Shown here: piece by piece, positions 40,995 to 48,914 of the stretch | Layout of the letters: each line of letters begins with the position of its first letter | How positions within the stretch are numbered: the stretch's first letter is position 1 | Assembly (NCBI GenBank): GCA_002050275.1 | Contig: MWTB01000017.1 | Location: 43,279 to 107,278 of the forward strand | Length of the DNA: 64,000 bases | Direction: 5' to 3' | Origin: Anaerolineae bacterium UTCFX1 | GTDB taxonomy: Bacteria > Chloroflexota > Anaerolineae > Anaerolineales > Villigracilaceae | Program-made: the position numbers and the translations under genes | Notes under the pieces: model-generated | What the model was told of the DNA's origin: nothing | What the model saw: the letters and a program-made list of their open reading frames with translations, nothing else | Databases searched by the model: none

Positions 40995-42096
40995 ATCCCC
41001 GAACATCCCCAATGAAATGAGCGAGCCGCCATCTTCATCCGATTTCCCCGTGCGCGGCTGGTGGAAAATTTTTTACGCGGTCTTCCTGCTGATCATTCCC
41101 GCGTTTTCGTTTTGGGCGGTGGCGGCCATCAAACCCGAATGGCAATCGGGCGACCGCGACGCGTATGTTCCACTGCTCATGCTTCCCGAAGCGGCGGTGT
41201 TTTTTCTGATCCTGATCGCTTATTCGATTGTCTGTTATCTTCTGCTTCTTTTTTATTCGGATCGTTTTGCAAAACTCTTCTTCGTTCGGCTTGGGATTTA
41301 CACCGGCGTATTGCTGGCGCTTCAGTATACGATCCTTCTCGGCGCGTATTTATTTGCCAGTTGGTCTTCTCTTGCGATCCTGCTGGTGTGGTTTCTCCCG
41401 CTTTACTTGCCAAAACTTTATCGGGTGGAGATCGTCAAAACGGTTTTGAGTTTTATCCGCCCATGGATGATCGCTGTCCTTCTGATCGCGTACGCTGTGA
41501 TCGTAGCCTTCATCAGGAATCAGGCGTTCACCCCGTTGTTTCTCGTGTTTCTTGGCTTGATTGCGTCGGGACCGTTCTGGTCTTTTTTGATCGCCATGCA
41601 GGCTTCGATTTGGTTGCTCAAATATCATGAAGCGACGTTCACCCTCCCGCGCGGACTTGGCGTCGCGGCTTGGATCGCCTCTTTCATCGTCGCATGGAGG
41701 TATGACATTCTCAAAATGTACGAGTTGTATGCCCAGTTGCCGCCTGTGCCGCCGCCTGATTGTTACATCGCCACCGCCGCCGCGCAGGGGCATCCGCGTT
41801 TCGTTGGATCAAGAATGGTGCAACTCGCCAACGGACATTCGATGCAAGTGAATCGCCAATTGCAAATTTTCAAATGCGCTGAACTCGCGTTGATGGCTGT
41901 TGCACCGCGCACACATAAAGTTTTACGCGCAATGTATGATTTTCTCGGCAAGCCATTGGCGAGAACAATCCGTTATCCGTTGCTGGCAGATGTTTCGTAT
42001 TTACTCTTGAAGCCGTTTGAATGGACTGCCGAATTTGCTTTGCGGTTTATAATCGGCAGTATCTCGTTTGAATCCATCCACATTTATTCAGAATAA
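40984..42096 (+). CDS. Multi-pass membrane protein with C-terminal CYIATAA domain
   Basis: 370 aa. About seven hydrophobic helices fill residues 20-255. The soluble C-terminal region opens with CYIATAAAQGHPRFVG and continues QLANGHSMQVNRQLQIFKCA and LRAMYDFLGKPLA. The CxIATAAxGxP motif marks a small C-terminal domain found on many unrelated secreted or membrane proteins. The function is unknown. An AAGGA site inside the rsmI 3' end precedes the ATG, so the two are coupled. Confidence 0.65.
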   Translation: MSLESPNIPNEMSEPPSSSDFPVRGWWKIFYAVFLLIIPAFSFWAVAAIKPEWQSGDRDAYVPLLMLPEAAVFFLILIAYSIVCYLLLLFYSDRFAKLFFVRLGIYTGVLLALQYTILLGAYLFASWSSLAILLVWFLPLYLPKLYRVEIVKTVLSFIRPWMIAVLLIAYAVIVAFIRNQAFTPLFLVFLGLIASGPFWSFLIAMQASIWLLKYHEATFTLPRGLGVAAWIASFIVAWRYDILKMYELYAQLPPVPPPDCYIATAAAQGHPRFVGSRMVQLANGHSMQVNRQLQIFKCAELALMAVAPRTHKVLRAMYDFLGKPLARTIRYPLLADVSYLLLKPFEWTAEFALRFIIGSISFESIHIYSE

Positions 42097-42114
42097 TCAG
42101 AAGGGAATCATCAC

Positions 42115-43605
42115 ATGGCAGAAGATAAACCCGCCCTGAGCAAGGTCGAAGGGAAGCCCGAAGAAAAAAAAGAAGTCAAAGCCGTTGACAATATCGTCAC
42201 GTCGAAACATTCCATCAAGATCGGCGGCAAGACGATCAAGTACAGCGTCACAGCGGGGACGATGGTGCTGAAAGAAGAATCAGCCGACCGCGACAAAGAA
42301 GCGGAGGGCGAGAAGCCGAAGGCGCAGGTCTTCTTCGTCGCGTATACCAAAGACGGGGTCGCTGACTCGGCGAAGCGTCCGCTCACGTTTTCATTCAACG
42401 GCGGACCTGGCTCGTCGTCTGTGTGGCTGCATCTCGGCGTGCTGGGTCCGCGCCGCGTGTTGATGAAGAACGACGGCGATCTGCCGAAGCCGCCGTTCCA
42501 ATTGAAAGATAACGAATATTCGATCCTCGATGAGACCGATCTGGTTTTCATTGACCCGATGAACACGGGGTACACTCGCCCCGTCGAGGGCGTTGCGCCA
42601 AAGCAATGGCACGGCTTCAAAAAAGATATTGAACTGGTCGGCGATTTTATCCGCTTGTATGCCACGCGCTACAACCGCTGGCTCTCGCCGAAATTTTTGA
42701 TCGGCGAGTCATACGGTACGACTCGCGCTTCGGGTCTTTCGGGATATTTGCAGGAACGGCATGGCATGTACCTGAACGGACTCATGCTCATCTCTGCCGT
42801 GTTGGATTTCACCACGATTGATTTCAATGTGAACAACGATTTGCCGTACATCATGTTCCTGCCTGGGTACACTGCTACCGCGTGGTATCACGACGCGCTC
42901 AAGCCGCATCGCCCATTGCAGGATTGGTTGAAAGATGCCGAAGAGTTCGCGCTTGGTGATTATGCCAAAGCCCTGCACAAAGGCGATTCGCTGACGAAAG
43001 AGGAACGCGCCGACATTGTCAAGCGCACTGCGTATTTCACGGGTATCTCGGAGCAATTCATCGAACGTTCGAATCTGCGCATCAACGACCAGCATTATTT
43101 CAAGGAACTCCTGCGCGAGCGCGGACTCACCGTCGGTCGGCTCGACTCGCGTTTGATCGGGCGCGACAGGCTCGGCGTCACCGAACATGCCGAATACGAT
43201 CCGTTGCTCACGAACATCATGGGTCCGTATACCGCCGCGTTCTACGATTACATCCGCCGCGAATTGAAATTCGAATCAGACCTCCCCTACGAAATTTTGA
43301 GCGGCTTCGTGCATCCGTGGTCGTACAAAGAATTCGAGAACGCATATGTCAACGTCGCTGAAACGTTGCGCTCCGCGATGACGTACAATCCGTATCTCAA
43401 AGTCTACGTGGCGAACGGATATTACGATCTCGGCACGCCGTACTTCGCAACCGAATACACGTTCAATCATCTTGGGCTTGATGAATCTCTGCGCGGCAAT
43501 GTGACGATGGGTTACTACGAAGCGGGTCACATGATGTACATTCACATCCCCTCGCTCAAGCAAATGAAAAAAGATCTGGCGGCATTCATCAAGGACTCCG
43601 CATAA
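42115..43605 (+). CDS. S10-family serine carboxypeptidase-like protein
   Basis: 496 aa alpha/beta hydrolase. The oxyanion segment FNGGPGSSS (about 95), nucleophile in LIGESYGTTRA (about S204), Asp in NGYYDLGTP (about 443) and His in YEAGHMMY (about 471) form the family triad. Most S10 enzymes are secreted; here no signal peptide is seen, so it appears cytoplasmic. Residues 7-13 (ALSKVEG) are encoded by a CTGAGCAAGGTCGAAG repeat word. Immediately followed by the PGI/PMI gene with no gap. Confidence 0.88.
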   Translation: MAEDKPALSKVEGKPEEKKEVKAVDNIVTSKHSIKIGGKTIKYSVTAGTMVLKEESADRDKEAEGEKPKAQVFFVAYTKDGVADSAKRPLTFSFNGGPGSSSVWLHLGVLGPRRVLMKNDGDLPKPPFQLKDNEYSILDETDLVFIDPMNTGYTRPVEGVAPKQWHGFKKDIELVGDFIRLYATRYNRWLSPKFLIGESYGTTRASGLSGYLQERHGMYLNGLMLISAVLDFTTIDFNVNNDLPYIMFLPGYTATAWYHDALKPHRPLQDWLKDAEEFALGDYAKALHKGDSLTKEERADIVKRTAYFTGISEQFIERSNLRINDQHYFKELLRERGLTVGRLDSRLIGRDRLGVTEHAEYDPLLTNIMGPYTAAFYDYIRRELKFESDLPYEILSGFVHPWSYKEFENAYVNVAETLRSAMTYNPYLKVYVANGYYDLGTPYFATEYTFNHLGLDESLRGNVTMGYYEAGHMMYIHIPSLKQMKKDLAAFIKDSA

Positions 43606-44670
43606 ATGAATCTCGACGATCTCGAACGCTTCAAGCAACTCGACACCCTCAACATGCTCGGCGAGATTGACAACCTCCCCGACCAGCTCGCGAATGCCTA
43701 TCAACTCGGCATGAAACATTCGCTGCCTGATTGGACGGACTTCAAACAAGTCGTCATCGCAGGCATGGGCGGATCCGCCATCGGCGCGGACTTGCTCGCC
43801 TCATACTGCGCTTCTCTCGCCCCTCTGCCTGTTTCAGTCCATCGAGATTATTCCCTTCCCCTCTTCGCCCGCGGACAAGAGACTCTCGTCGTTTGTTCCT
43901 CGCACTCAGGCAACACGGAAGAGACCCTTGACGCGTTCGAGTCCGCTCGCAAATCCGAATGTCGAATCGTTGTCGTTTGTACAGGCGGAGAACTTGCGAA
44001 ACGCGCGAAGGAAAATAACATCCCGTTGTGGATGTTCGAGCACAAAGGTCAACCTCGCGCCGCGGTGGGATTCTCGTTCGGCTTACTGCTCGCCATGTTC
44101 CAGCGACTCGGCTTCCTCCCCGATCAATCGAAAGAGATGGAAGACGCGGTCGCGTCCATGAAGCGGTCTCAACAACATCTCAAAGCGGATGTCCCTGCGG
44201 TGAAGAATCCCGCCAAGCGTTACGCGGGTCAACTGATGGGGAGGTGGGTCACGTTCATGGGATCGGGCTTGCTCAGCGTGGTTGCGCGCCGATGGAAGGG
44301 ACAGATCAACGAGGTGGCGAAAGCGGGCGCGAACTTTGAGTTCCTGCCCGAAGCCGATCACAACACGCTGGCTGGCACGATGAATCCGCAGGAAACGCTC
44401 AACGCGCACACGATGACCCTCTTCCTGCGCGCGCCCTCCGATCATCCGCGCAACAGGCTGAGGTCCGACCTGACGCGCAAAGCCTTCATGCTCGAAGGCA
44501 TGAACACCGATTACGTCGACGCGCGCGGCAACACTACCCTCGCCCACATGTGGACGTCCATTTTGTTCGGCGATTACATGGCATATTATCTCGCCATGGG
44601 CTACGGCGTTGACCCCACGCCGATCCAGGCGCTGGTCGAGTTCAAAGAAGCGATGAAGGAAGCGAAGTAA
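43606..44670 (+). CDS. Bifunctional phosphoglucose/phosphomannose isomerase
   Basis: 354 aa with two SIS domains. IAGMGGSAIGADLLA, CSSHSGNTEETLDA and EFLPEADHNTLAG match archaeal and Chloroflexi bifunctional PGI/PMI enzymes. The missing last helix shows it is not the classical 550-aa PGI. It interconverts glucose-6-P or mannose-6-P with fructose-6-P for glycolysis and sugar-nucleotide synthesis. The ATG comes directly after the stop of the S10 gene. The downstream sulfotransferase and glycosyltransferase suggest a cell-surface sugar context, as inference. Confidence 0.88.
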   Translation: MNLDDLERFKQLDTLNMLGEIDNLPDQLANAYQLGMKHSLPDWTDFKQVVIAGMGGSAIGADLLASYCASLAPLPVSVHRDYSLPLFARGQETLVVCSSHSGNTEETLDAFESARKSECRIVVVCTGGELAKRAKENNIPLWMFEHKGQPRAAVGFSFGLLLAMFQRLGFLPDQSKEMEDAVASMKRSQQHLKADVPAVKNPAKRYAGQLMGRWVTFMGSGLLSVVARRWKGQINEVAKAGANFEFLPEADHNTLAGTMNPQETLNAHTMTLFLRAPSDHPRNRLRSDLTRKAFMLEGMNTDYVDARGNTTLAHMWTSILFGDYMAYYLAMGYGVDPTPIQALVEFKEAMKEAK

Positions 44671-44677
44671 AAAGATT

Positions 44678-44746
44678 CACCGCGAAGAACGCGAAGTTCG
44701 CGAAGTATGAAATCCTCTTTGCGTTCTTCGCGGGCTTTGCGGTAAA
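44678..44746. repeat. CCGCGAAG-type inverted repeat
   Basis: CCGCGAAGAACGC (44680-44692) and GCGTTCTTCGCGG (44721-44733) are perfect 13-bp arms. Flanking CAC/GTA sequence is less exact. The same vocabulary is at 11703-11782. It may terminate the PGI/PMI transcript. Confidence 0.7.
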
Positions 44747-44754
44747 AAACTTTC

Positions 44755-45603
44755 ATGCCTCTTAAATCCAAAATTCGTCAAATTATCTATCAATCCGAAA
44801 AACTGATTCAGCGCGCTCGCTTTGCCTCCCAGCCCGCTGACCTTCCCACCCTCCTCGGTATCTCCTTCCCCAAAAGCGGAACGCATCTGCTCGATCAAAT
44901 CTTGCTCGGCTTCTCGAATGTCGCGCCGTATGCGAAACGCCTGCATTCGTTCTACGCCGAATACGAAGGCGAAAGCGGAATCAAACGCTCACCCGAACAA
45001 GCCATCCGCTGGCTCGATTCGCTTCGTCCGCGCGACGTGGCGTCGGCGCATCTTTTTGCTCGACCTGAGGCGGTCATGCGCGTTCGCTCGTCGAAATTTA
45101 TTCCGTTCTTCATCTTCCGCGATCCGCGCGACGTGGTCGTCTCGCATGTGTTCTACGTGACCGACATGGAAAAGAATCATGTGCATCACGCCTACTATCA
45201 ATCGCTTCCTGATTTCAATTCGCGTCTCAAGGCGAGCATTTTGGGAAGGCCCGACGCAGGGATCGAATTCCCGAACATCGCCGAACGCTTCGCTCCGTAC
45301 ATGGATTGGTTGAATCACCCCGAAGCGCTTTCCATCCATTTCGAGGATTTGATCCATGCCCGCGCCGCAACTCTGAATCGCATTCTGGATCACTTCCTCG
45401 CCCGCGTCTCGCTTCAATCGCCCCGCGAGTTGATCCTCGAATCCTTGGAGTCGTCCATCAACCCCAGCCGTTCTCCCACCTTCCGTTCGGGGAAGACAGG
45501 CGAATGGAAAAAATATTTCACCGACGAGCACAAAAATATCTTCAAGGATGTTGCGGGAGATTTGTTGATAAGATTGGGATATGAAAAGGATAACAACTGG
45601 TAA
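44755..45603 (+). CDS. Sulfotransferase-domain protein
   Basis: 282 aa. The 5'-phosphosulfate loop is FPKSGTHLLDQIL (about 38-50), the 3'-phosphate motif FIFRDPRDVVVSHV (about 117-130), and FRSGKTGEWKKYFT near 245 is the RxGxxGxWK motif of PAPS-dependent enzymes. It would sulfate a sugar or lipid. Full length; no signal peptide. It is preceded by the CCGCGAAG repeat and has no clear ribosome site. Confidence 0.85.
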   Translation: MPLKSKIRQIIYQSEKLIQRARFASQPADLPTLLGISFPKSGTHLLDQILLGFSNVAPYAKRLHSFYAEYEGESGIKRSPEQAIRWLDSLRPRDVASAHLFARPEAVMRVRSSKFIPFFIFRDPRDVVVSHVFYVTDMEKNHVHHAYYQSLPDFNSRLKASILGRPDAGIEFPNIAERFAPYMDWLNHPEALSIHFEDLIHARAATLNRILDHFLARVSLQSPRELILESLESSINPSRSPTFRSGKTGEWKKYFTDEHKNIFKDVAGDLLIRLGYEKDNNW

Positions 45604-45683
45604 ACACGGAAACAAGTACACAGGTAAACAGGTCTATCCTAACGTGTTTCCTTGTCTACGTGTATACGTGTCTACTTGTGTAC
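45600..45683. repeat. GTAAACACG/GTACACAGG word tract, inverted
   Basis: Direct words GTAAACACGG, AAACAAGTAC, ACAGGTAAACAGG are followed by their reverse-complement-like words AACGTGTTTCC, TTGTCTACGTGTATACGTG. The arms form an imperfect inverted repeat. Vocabulary shared with 21936-21968. Confidence 0.55.
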
Positions 45684-45690
45684 CCTCCCC

Positions 45691-46623
45691 ATGAACTGCT
45701 CAATCGTCGTCCGCGCGTATAACGAAGAGAGACACATTGGTCGTTTGCTGGAGGGGATCAAACAGCAGACTCTCAAGGATGTGGAGATCATCCTCGTCGA
45801 TTCAGGTTCGACGGATGCGACTGTTTCCATCGCTGAATCGTTCGGCGCGCGGATCGTGCGAATCCCTTCAGCGGAGTTCACGTTTGGGAGGTCGCTCAAC
45901 TTCGGCGTCCGCGCAGCGACGCGTGAGTTCGTCGTCATCGCTAGCGCGCATGTGTATCCCGTGTATCCCGATTGGCTGGAGTCGTTGTTGCATCCGTTCA
46001 AGGATGAAGGGGTTGCGCTCACCTACGGCAAACAACGCGGACCCGAGTCGGCGAAATATTCGGAACAGCAAATTTTTCATCGCTGGTATCCCGATGTGAG
46101 CAATTCGAATCAACCCACCGCGTTTTGTAACAACGCCAACGCCGCGATACGAAAAAGTTTGTGGGAGAAATATCCCTACGATGAAACGCTGACGGGGCTT
46201 GAAGATTTAGCGTGGGCGAAGTGGACGAAGGAGCAGGGATACAAAATTGCCTACGTTGCCGAAGCCGAGATCGTTCACATCCACAATGAGACGCCGCGCG
46301 GCGTGTTCAATCGTTACCGCCGCGAAGCGATGGCGTTCAAGCGGATCTACCCCGAGTCGCATTTCAATGTGTATGATTTCCTTCGCTTGACGGTCTCGAA
46401 CATTTTCAGCGATCTGTGGCACGCGGCGCGTGAGCGTGTTCTGCTGAAAAATTTTGCATCAATATTCTGGTTCCGCTTCATGCAGTTCCATGGCACACGC
46501 ATGGGTCACCGCGAAACGAGCCTTGTTACGCCGCAGTTGCGCGAGACATTTTATTATGCGCGGGAGCGTAAACAAAGCCAAGAACGCGATAGGAACGTAG
46601 AACCGATACGTTATCAACCTTGA
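45691..46623 (+). CDS. Family 2 glycosyltransferase
   Basis: 310 aa GT-A enzyme. SIVVRAYNEERHIGRLLEGI is the nucleotide-sugar strand, ILVDSGSTDATVSIA the first Asp motif, and ASAHVYPVYPDWLESLL the DxD-equivalent region. NANAAIRKSLWEKYPYDETL, and GLEDLAWAKWTKEQG with the ED catalytic base, follow as in GT2 enzymes. The extended C-terminus has one weak amphipathic segment. The upstream frame lies in the word repeat; MNCSIVV is the start. Probably makes a surface glycan with its sulfotransferase neighbour. Confidence 0.88.
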   Translation: MNCSIVVRAYNEERHIGRLLEGIKQQTLKDVEIILVDSGSTDATVSIAESFGARIVRIPSAEFTFGRSLNFGVRAATREFVVIASAHVYPVYPDWLESLLHPFKDEGVALTYGKQRGPESAKYSEQQIFHRWYPDVSNSNQPTAFCNNANAAIRKSLWEKYPYDETLTGLEDLAWAKWTKEQGYKIAYVAEAEIVHIHNETPRGVFNRYRREAMAFKRIYPESHFNVYDFLRLTVSNIFSDLWHAARERVLLKNFASIFWFRFMQFHGTRMGHRETSLVTPQLRETFYYARERKQSQERDRNVEPIRYQP

Positions 46624-46651
46624 AGCGTTAATCGAGTCTAAAAATTACAAT

Positions 46652-47224
46652 ATGGATATTAAACCGTTTTTGGATATTGCCTCTCGCGACCATTCACACC
46701 TCTGCCCGCGGCAGATCCTTGGCGTTCGCATCGGGCTTAAGGGGCTGGCTGTTTGCGATGTAGATGCGTCGTCTAAAGCCAAACATTTGCTCGTCATCTC
46801 CGAGACTGACGGCTGTTTTGTGGATGGAATCATCGCTGCGACGAAATGCACCGTAGGGCATCGCACATTGCGCATCGAAGATTACGGCAAGATCGCGGCG
46901 ACGTTTATCAACGCGAAAACAAATCAGGCAATTCGAATCTCTCCAACTTTAGATGTCCGCGAAAGAGCGAATCTGTATGCGACTGAAGAAAAACGTCGCT
47001 ACTTCGCGCAGTTGCAAGCCTACCAATCCATGCCTGATGAAGAGTTGATGACAGCGCAAGAAATCGAATTAAACTTCAACATACGCGACGTTATCTCTCG
47101 CGCTGGCAAACGAGTCAATTGCGAGAAATGCGGGGAAGAGATTATCAATGAAAGAGAAAGAATCATCGAAGGGAAAATATACTGCAAGCCTTGCGCTGAG
47201 GGTGGGTATTATCAACCAGCCTAA
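46652..47224 (+). CDS. FmdE-domain protein with C-terminal zinc ribbon
   Basis: 190 aa. HSHLCPRQILGVRIGLKGL (about 14-33) is the FmdE signature of the formylmethanofuran-dehydrogenase accessory subunit. SETDGCFVDGIIAATKCTVG follows with its cysteines. The C-terminal ribbon CEKCGEEI ... GKIYCKPCAEGG binds zinc. FmdE proteins outside methanogens are linked to molybdopterin enzymes; the upstream-to-ModAB position here supports a molybdenum role. The ATG directly abuts TACAAT. Confidence 0.82.
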   Translation: MDIKPFLDIASRDHSHLCPRQILGVRIGLKGLAVCDVDASSKAKHLLVISETDGCFVDGIIAATKCTVGHRTLRIEDYGKIAATFINAKTNQAIRISPTLDVRERANLYATEEKRRYFAQLQAYQSMPDEELMTAQEIELNFNIRDVISRAGKRVNCEKCGEEIINERERIIEGKIYCKPCAEGGYYQPA

Positions 47225-47324
47225 TGTCGTTGCGAGGACGCTCTTGTTCTTTGTCCGAAGCAATCCCCAACTTTATAGGAGATTGCTTCGCCGCTAAAAC
47301 CAAAAGCGCGGCTCGCAACGACAT
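47224..47324. repeat. Hairpin repeat with ATGTCGTTGCGAG ends
   Basis: ATGTCGTTGCGAG (47224-47236) and CTCGCAACGACAT (47312-47324) are perfect inverted ends; GAAGCAATC faces GGAGATTGCTTCG inside. It begins in the stop codon of the FmdE gene. Relative of 23008-23104. Confidence 0.75.
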
Positions 47325-47419
47325 ATCTAAAGTTTGTTATTTGTCAAAATTGTGTTCTCAAAAAACCGTCAGGCTACAAGCCTGACCTACAAATACACCT
47401 TGCCAAGATAAAAAACTAG

Positions 47420-47446
47420 ATATATACTCATCCAGTGAGTATATAT
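47420..47446. promoter_or_regulatory. Palindromic operator overlapping the padR start codon
   Basis: ATATATACTCA (47420-47430), spacer TCCAG, TGAGTATATAT (47436-47446) is a perfect 11-5-11 inverted repeat. The padR ATG (47445-47447) begins on its last two bases. A bound PadR dimer would block its own transcription and translation start. Confidence 0.7.
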
Positions 47447-47999
47447 GACCGAAAATAAACATTCTGGCAACCTCTCTCCTGAATTCGCATTGCTCGGATT
47501 TCTCATCGCAGGTCAAAGTCACGGCTACGATCTCCACCAAAAATTCACAGCCGAACTTGGGCATGTCTGGCATTTGAGTCAGAGTCAGGCATACGCCATC
47601 TTGAAACGGCTCGAGACGCGCGGCGATATTTCCGCTCACATCGTCGAGCAAGAGAAGTTGCCGGCGCGCCAAATGTTGCGCATCACGGCTCAGGGACGAA
47701 AACGATTCTTTGAATGGCTTGAACTCGGCATCGGCACGAATGCTCGCTCCATTCGCCTTGAATTTCTGACGCGTTTATTTTTCGCCCAACTGCATCGTCC
47801 TGAAAGCATCTCGCAAATTTATAGATCGCAAACCAATGAAATCGAATCAAGCATTGTGAAGTTAGAAACACTCATCGAGCATCTTCCCCCCGAACAAGTC
47901 TACAACCGCCTAAGCCTTGATCTCCGCCTGCAACAATTGCGTCTCATCCAAAATTGGATGGCGGAGATAAGAACCCAATTCCACATTTCAAGGATATAA
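47445..47999 (+). CDS. PadR-family transcriptional regulator
   Basis: 184 aa. Winged helix with PEFALLGFLIAGQSHGYDLH, YAILKRLETRGDI and the wing ARQMLRITAQGRKRFFEWLE, then a C-terminal helical dimer domain (about 95-180). PadR proteins are ligand-controlled repressors. It lies 1 nt upstream of modA and has a perfect palindrome over its start, so it probably represses itself and modA. The signal may be molybdate or a related anion, as inference. Confidence 0.88.
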   Translation: MTENKHSGNLSPEFALLGFLIAGQSHGYDLHQKFTAELGHVWHLSQSQAYAILKRLETRGDISAHIVEQEKLPARQMLRITAQGRKRFFEWLELGIGTNARSIRLEFLTRLFFAQLHRPESISQIYRSQTNEIESSIVKLETLIEHLPPEQVYNRLSLDLRLQQLRLIQNWMAEIRTQFHISRI

Positions 48000-48000
48000 A

Positions 48001-48786
48001 ATGAAACGCTTTCTATCGCTGATGCTTTTGCTCGTCCTGTTCGTAGCTGGCTGTGCGCCTGCCTCAACCCCCGCGCCTGAACCAGTCACATTGAATGTGT
48101 TCGCCGCCGCATCCTTAACGGACGCATTCACCGAAATTGGAAATAATTTTCAATCCGCCAATCCGAACGTGACCGTCACCTTTAACTTCGCTGGCTCGCA
48201 AGCCTTGCGGACTCAGATCGAAGAAGGCGCGCCTGCCGACGTATTCGCATCCGCAAATGCCAAAGAAATGGATGCATTAGTCGCAGGTTCGTTTGTGATA
48301 GCGGAGGCTTCTCGAGTTCTTTTGAGCAACAAGCTTGTGGTCATTCTTCCCGTTGACAATCCCGCTGGCATTGATTCGCTTGAGGACCTTGCCGCTTCTG
48401 GAATCAAAATTGTTTTAGCCGCTGAAGAAGTTCCTGTGGGTAGATATTCGCGCGAAGCGTTTGAAAAAATGAACGGTCAGTTTGGAAGCGACTTCAGTCA
48501 AAAGTTGTTGGCAAATGTTGTTTCGAATGAAGATAACGTCAAACAAGTTGCGGCAAAGATCCAACTCGGCGAAGCGGACGCGGGCATCGTGTACACCTCC
48601 GATGCCGTCGCTGCGCCTGATTTGGCGACGATTGAGATTCCAACTGAATTAAATGTCATTGCAAAATATCCAATCGCGCCGTTGGTCGAATCTGCTAATG
48701 CCGATTTAGCCGAAGCGTTCATCGCTTATGCGCTTTCAGATGAGGGACAGGCGATTTTGCAGAAATGGGGCTTTGCTTCTCCCTAA
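48001..48786 (+). CDS. modA: Molybdate-binding lipoprotein ModA
   Basis: 261 aa. Lipoprotein signal with lipobox FVAGC (Cys18). The binding-protein signature VFAAASLTDAF, TFNFAGSQALRTQIEEGAPA, DVFASAN and AKIQLGEADAGIVYTSDA match ModA, whose Ser/Asn/Tyr residues hold the molybdate or tungstate oxyanion. AAGGA site in the padR 3' end. It delivers the anion to ModB. Confidence 0.92.
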   Translation: MKRFLSLMLLLVLFVAGCAPASTPAPEPVTLNVFAAASLTDAFTEIGNNFQSANPNVTVTFNFAGSQALRTQIEEGAPADVFASANAKEMDALVAGSFVIAEASRVLLSNKLVVILPVDNPAGIDSLEDLAASGIKIVLAAEEVPVGRYSREAFEKMNGQFGSDFSQKLLANVVSNEDNVKQVAAKIQLGEADAGIVYTSDAVAAPDLATIEIPTELNVIAKYPIAPLVESANADLAEAFIAYALSDEGQAILQKWGFASP

Positions 48787-48790
48787 CATT

Positions 48791-48900
48791 ATGTCATTCC
48801 CCCGAAGGACATCGGGACGATGTGAGCCGCGCTCTTGTTCTTTGCGGCGAAGAATCTCTGAGATTATTGTGGAGACTCTTCGCTGCGCTCAGAGTGACAT
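48791..48900. repeat. Hairpin repeat with ATGTCA/TGACAT ends between modA and modB
   Basis: ATGTCA (48791-48796) and TGACAT (48895-48900) are the ends; GCGAAGAATCTC faces GGAGACTCTTCGC inside. It fills the modA-modB gap and could act as an mRNA stabiliser or attenuator between them. Confidence 0.6.
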
Positions 48901-48914
48901 GGACATAGAATAAT

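Noticed and set aside
44083..44547. Antisense ORF in the PGI/PMI gene
   Set aside because: No domain and no start signal; it shadows a well-conserved enzyme.
47225..47444. Molybdenum-cofactor riboswitch before padR-modA
   Set aside because: The spacer is explained by a dispersed hairpin repeat and a protein-type palindrome; no Moco-riboswitch pattern was recognised.
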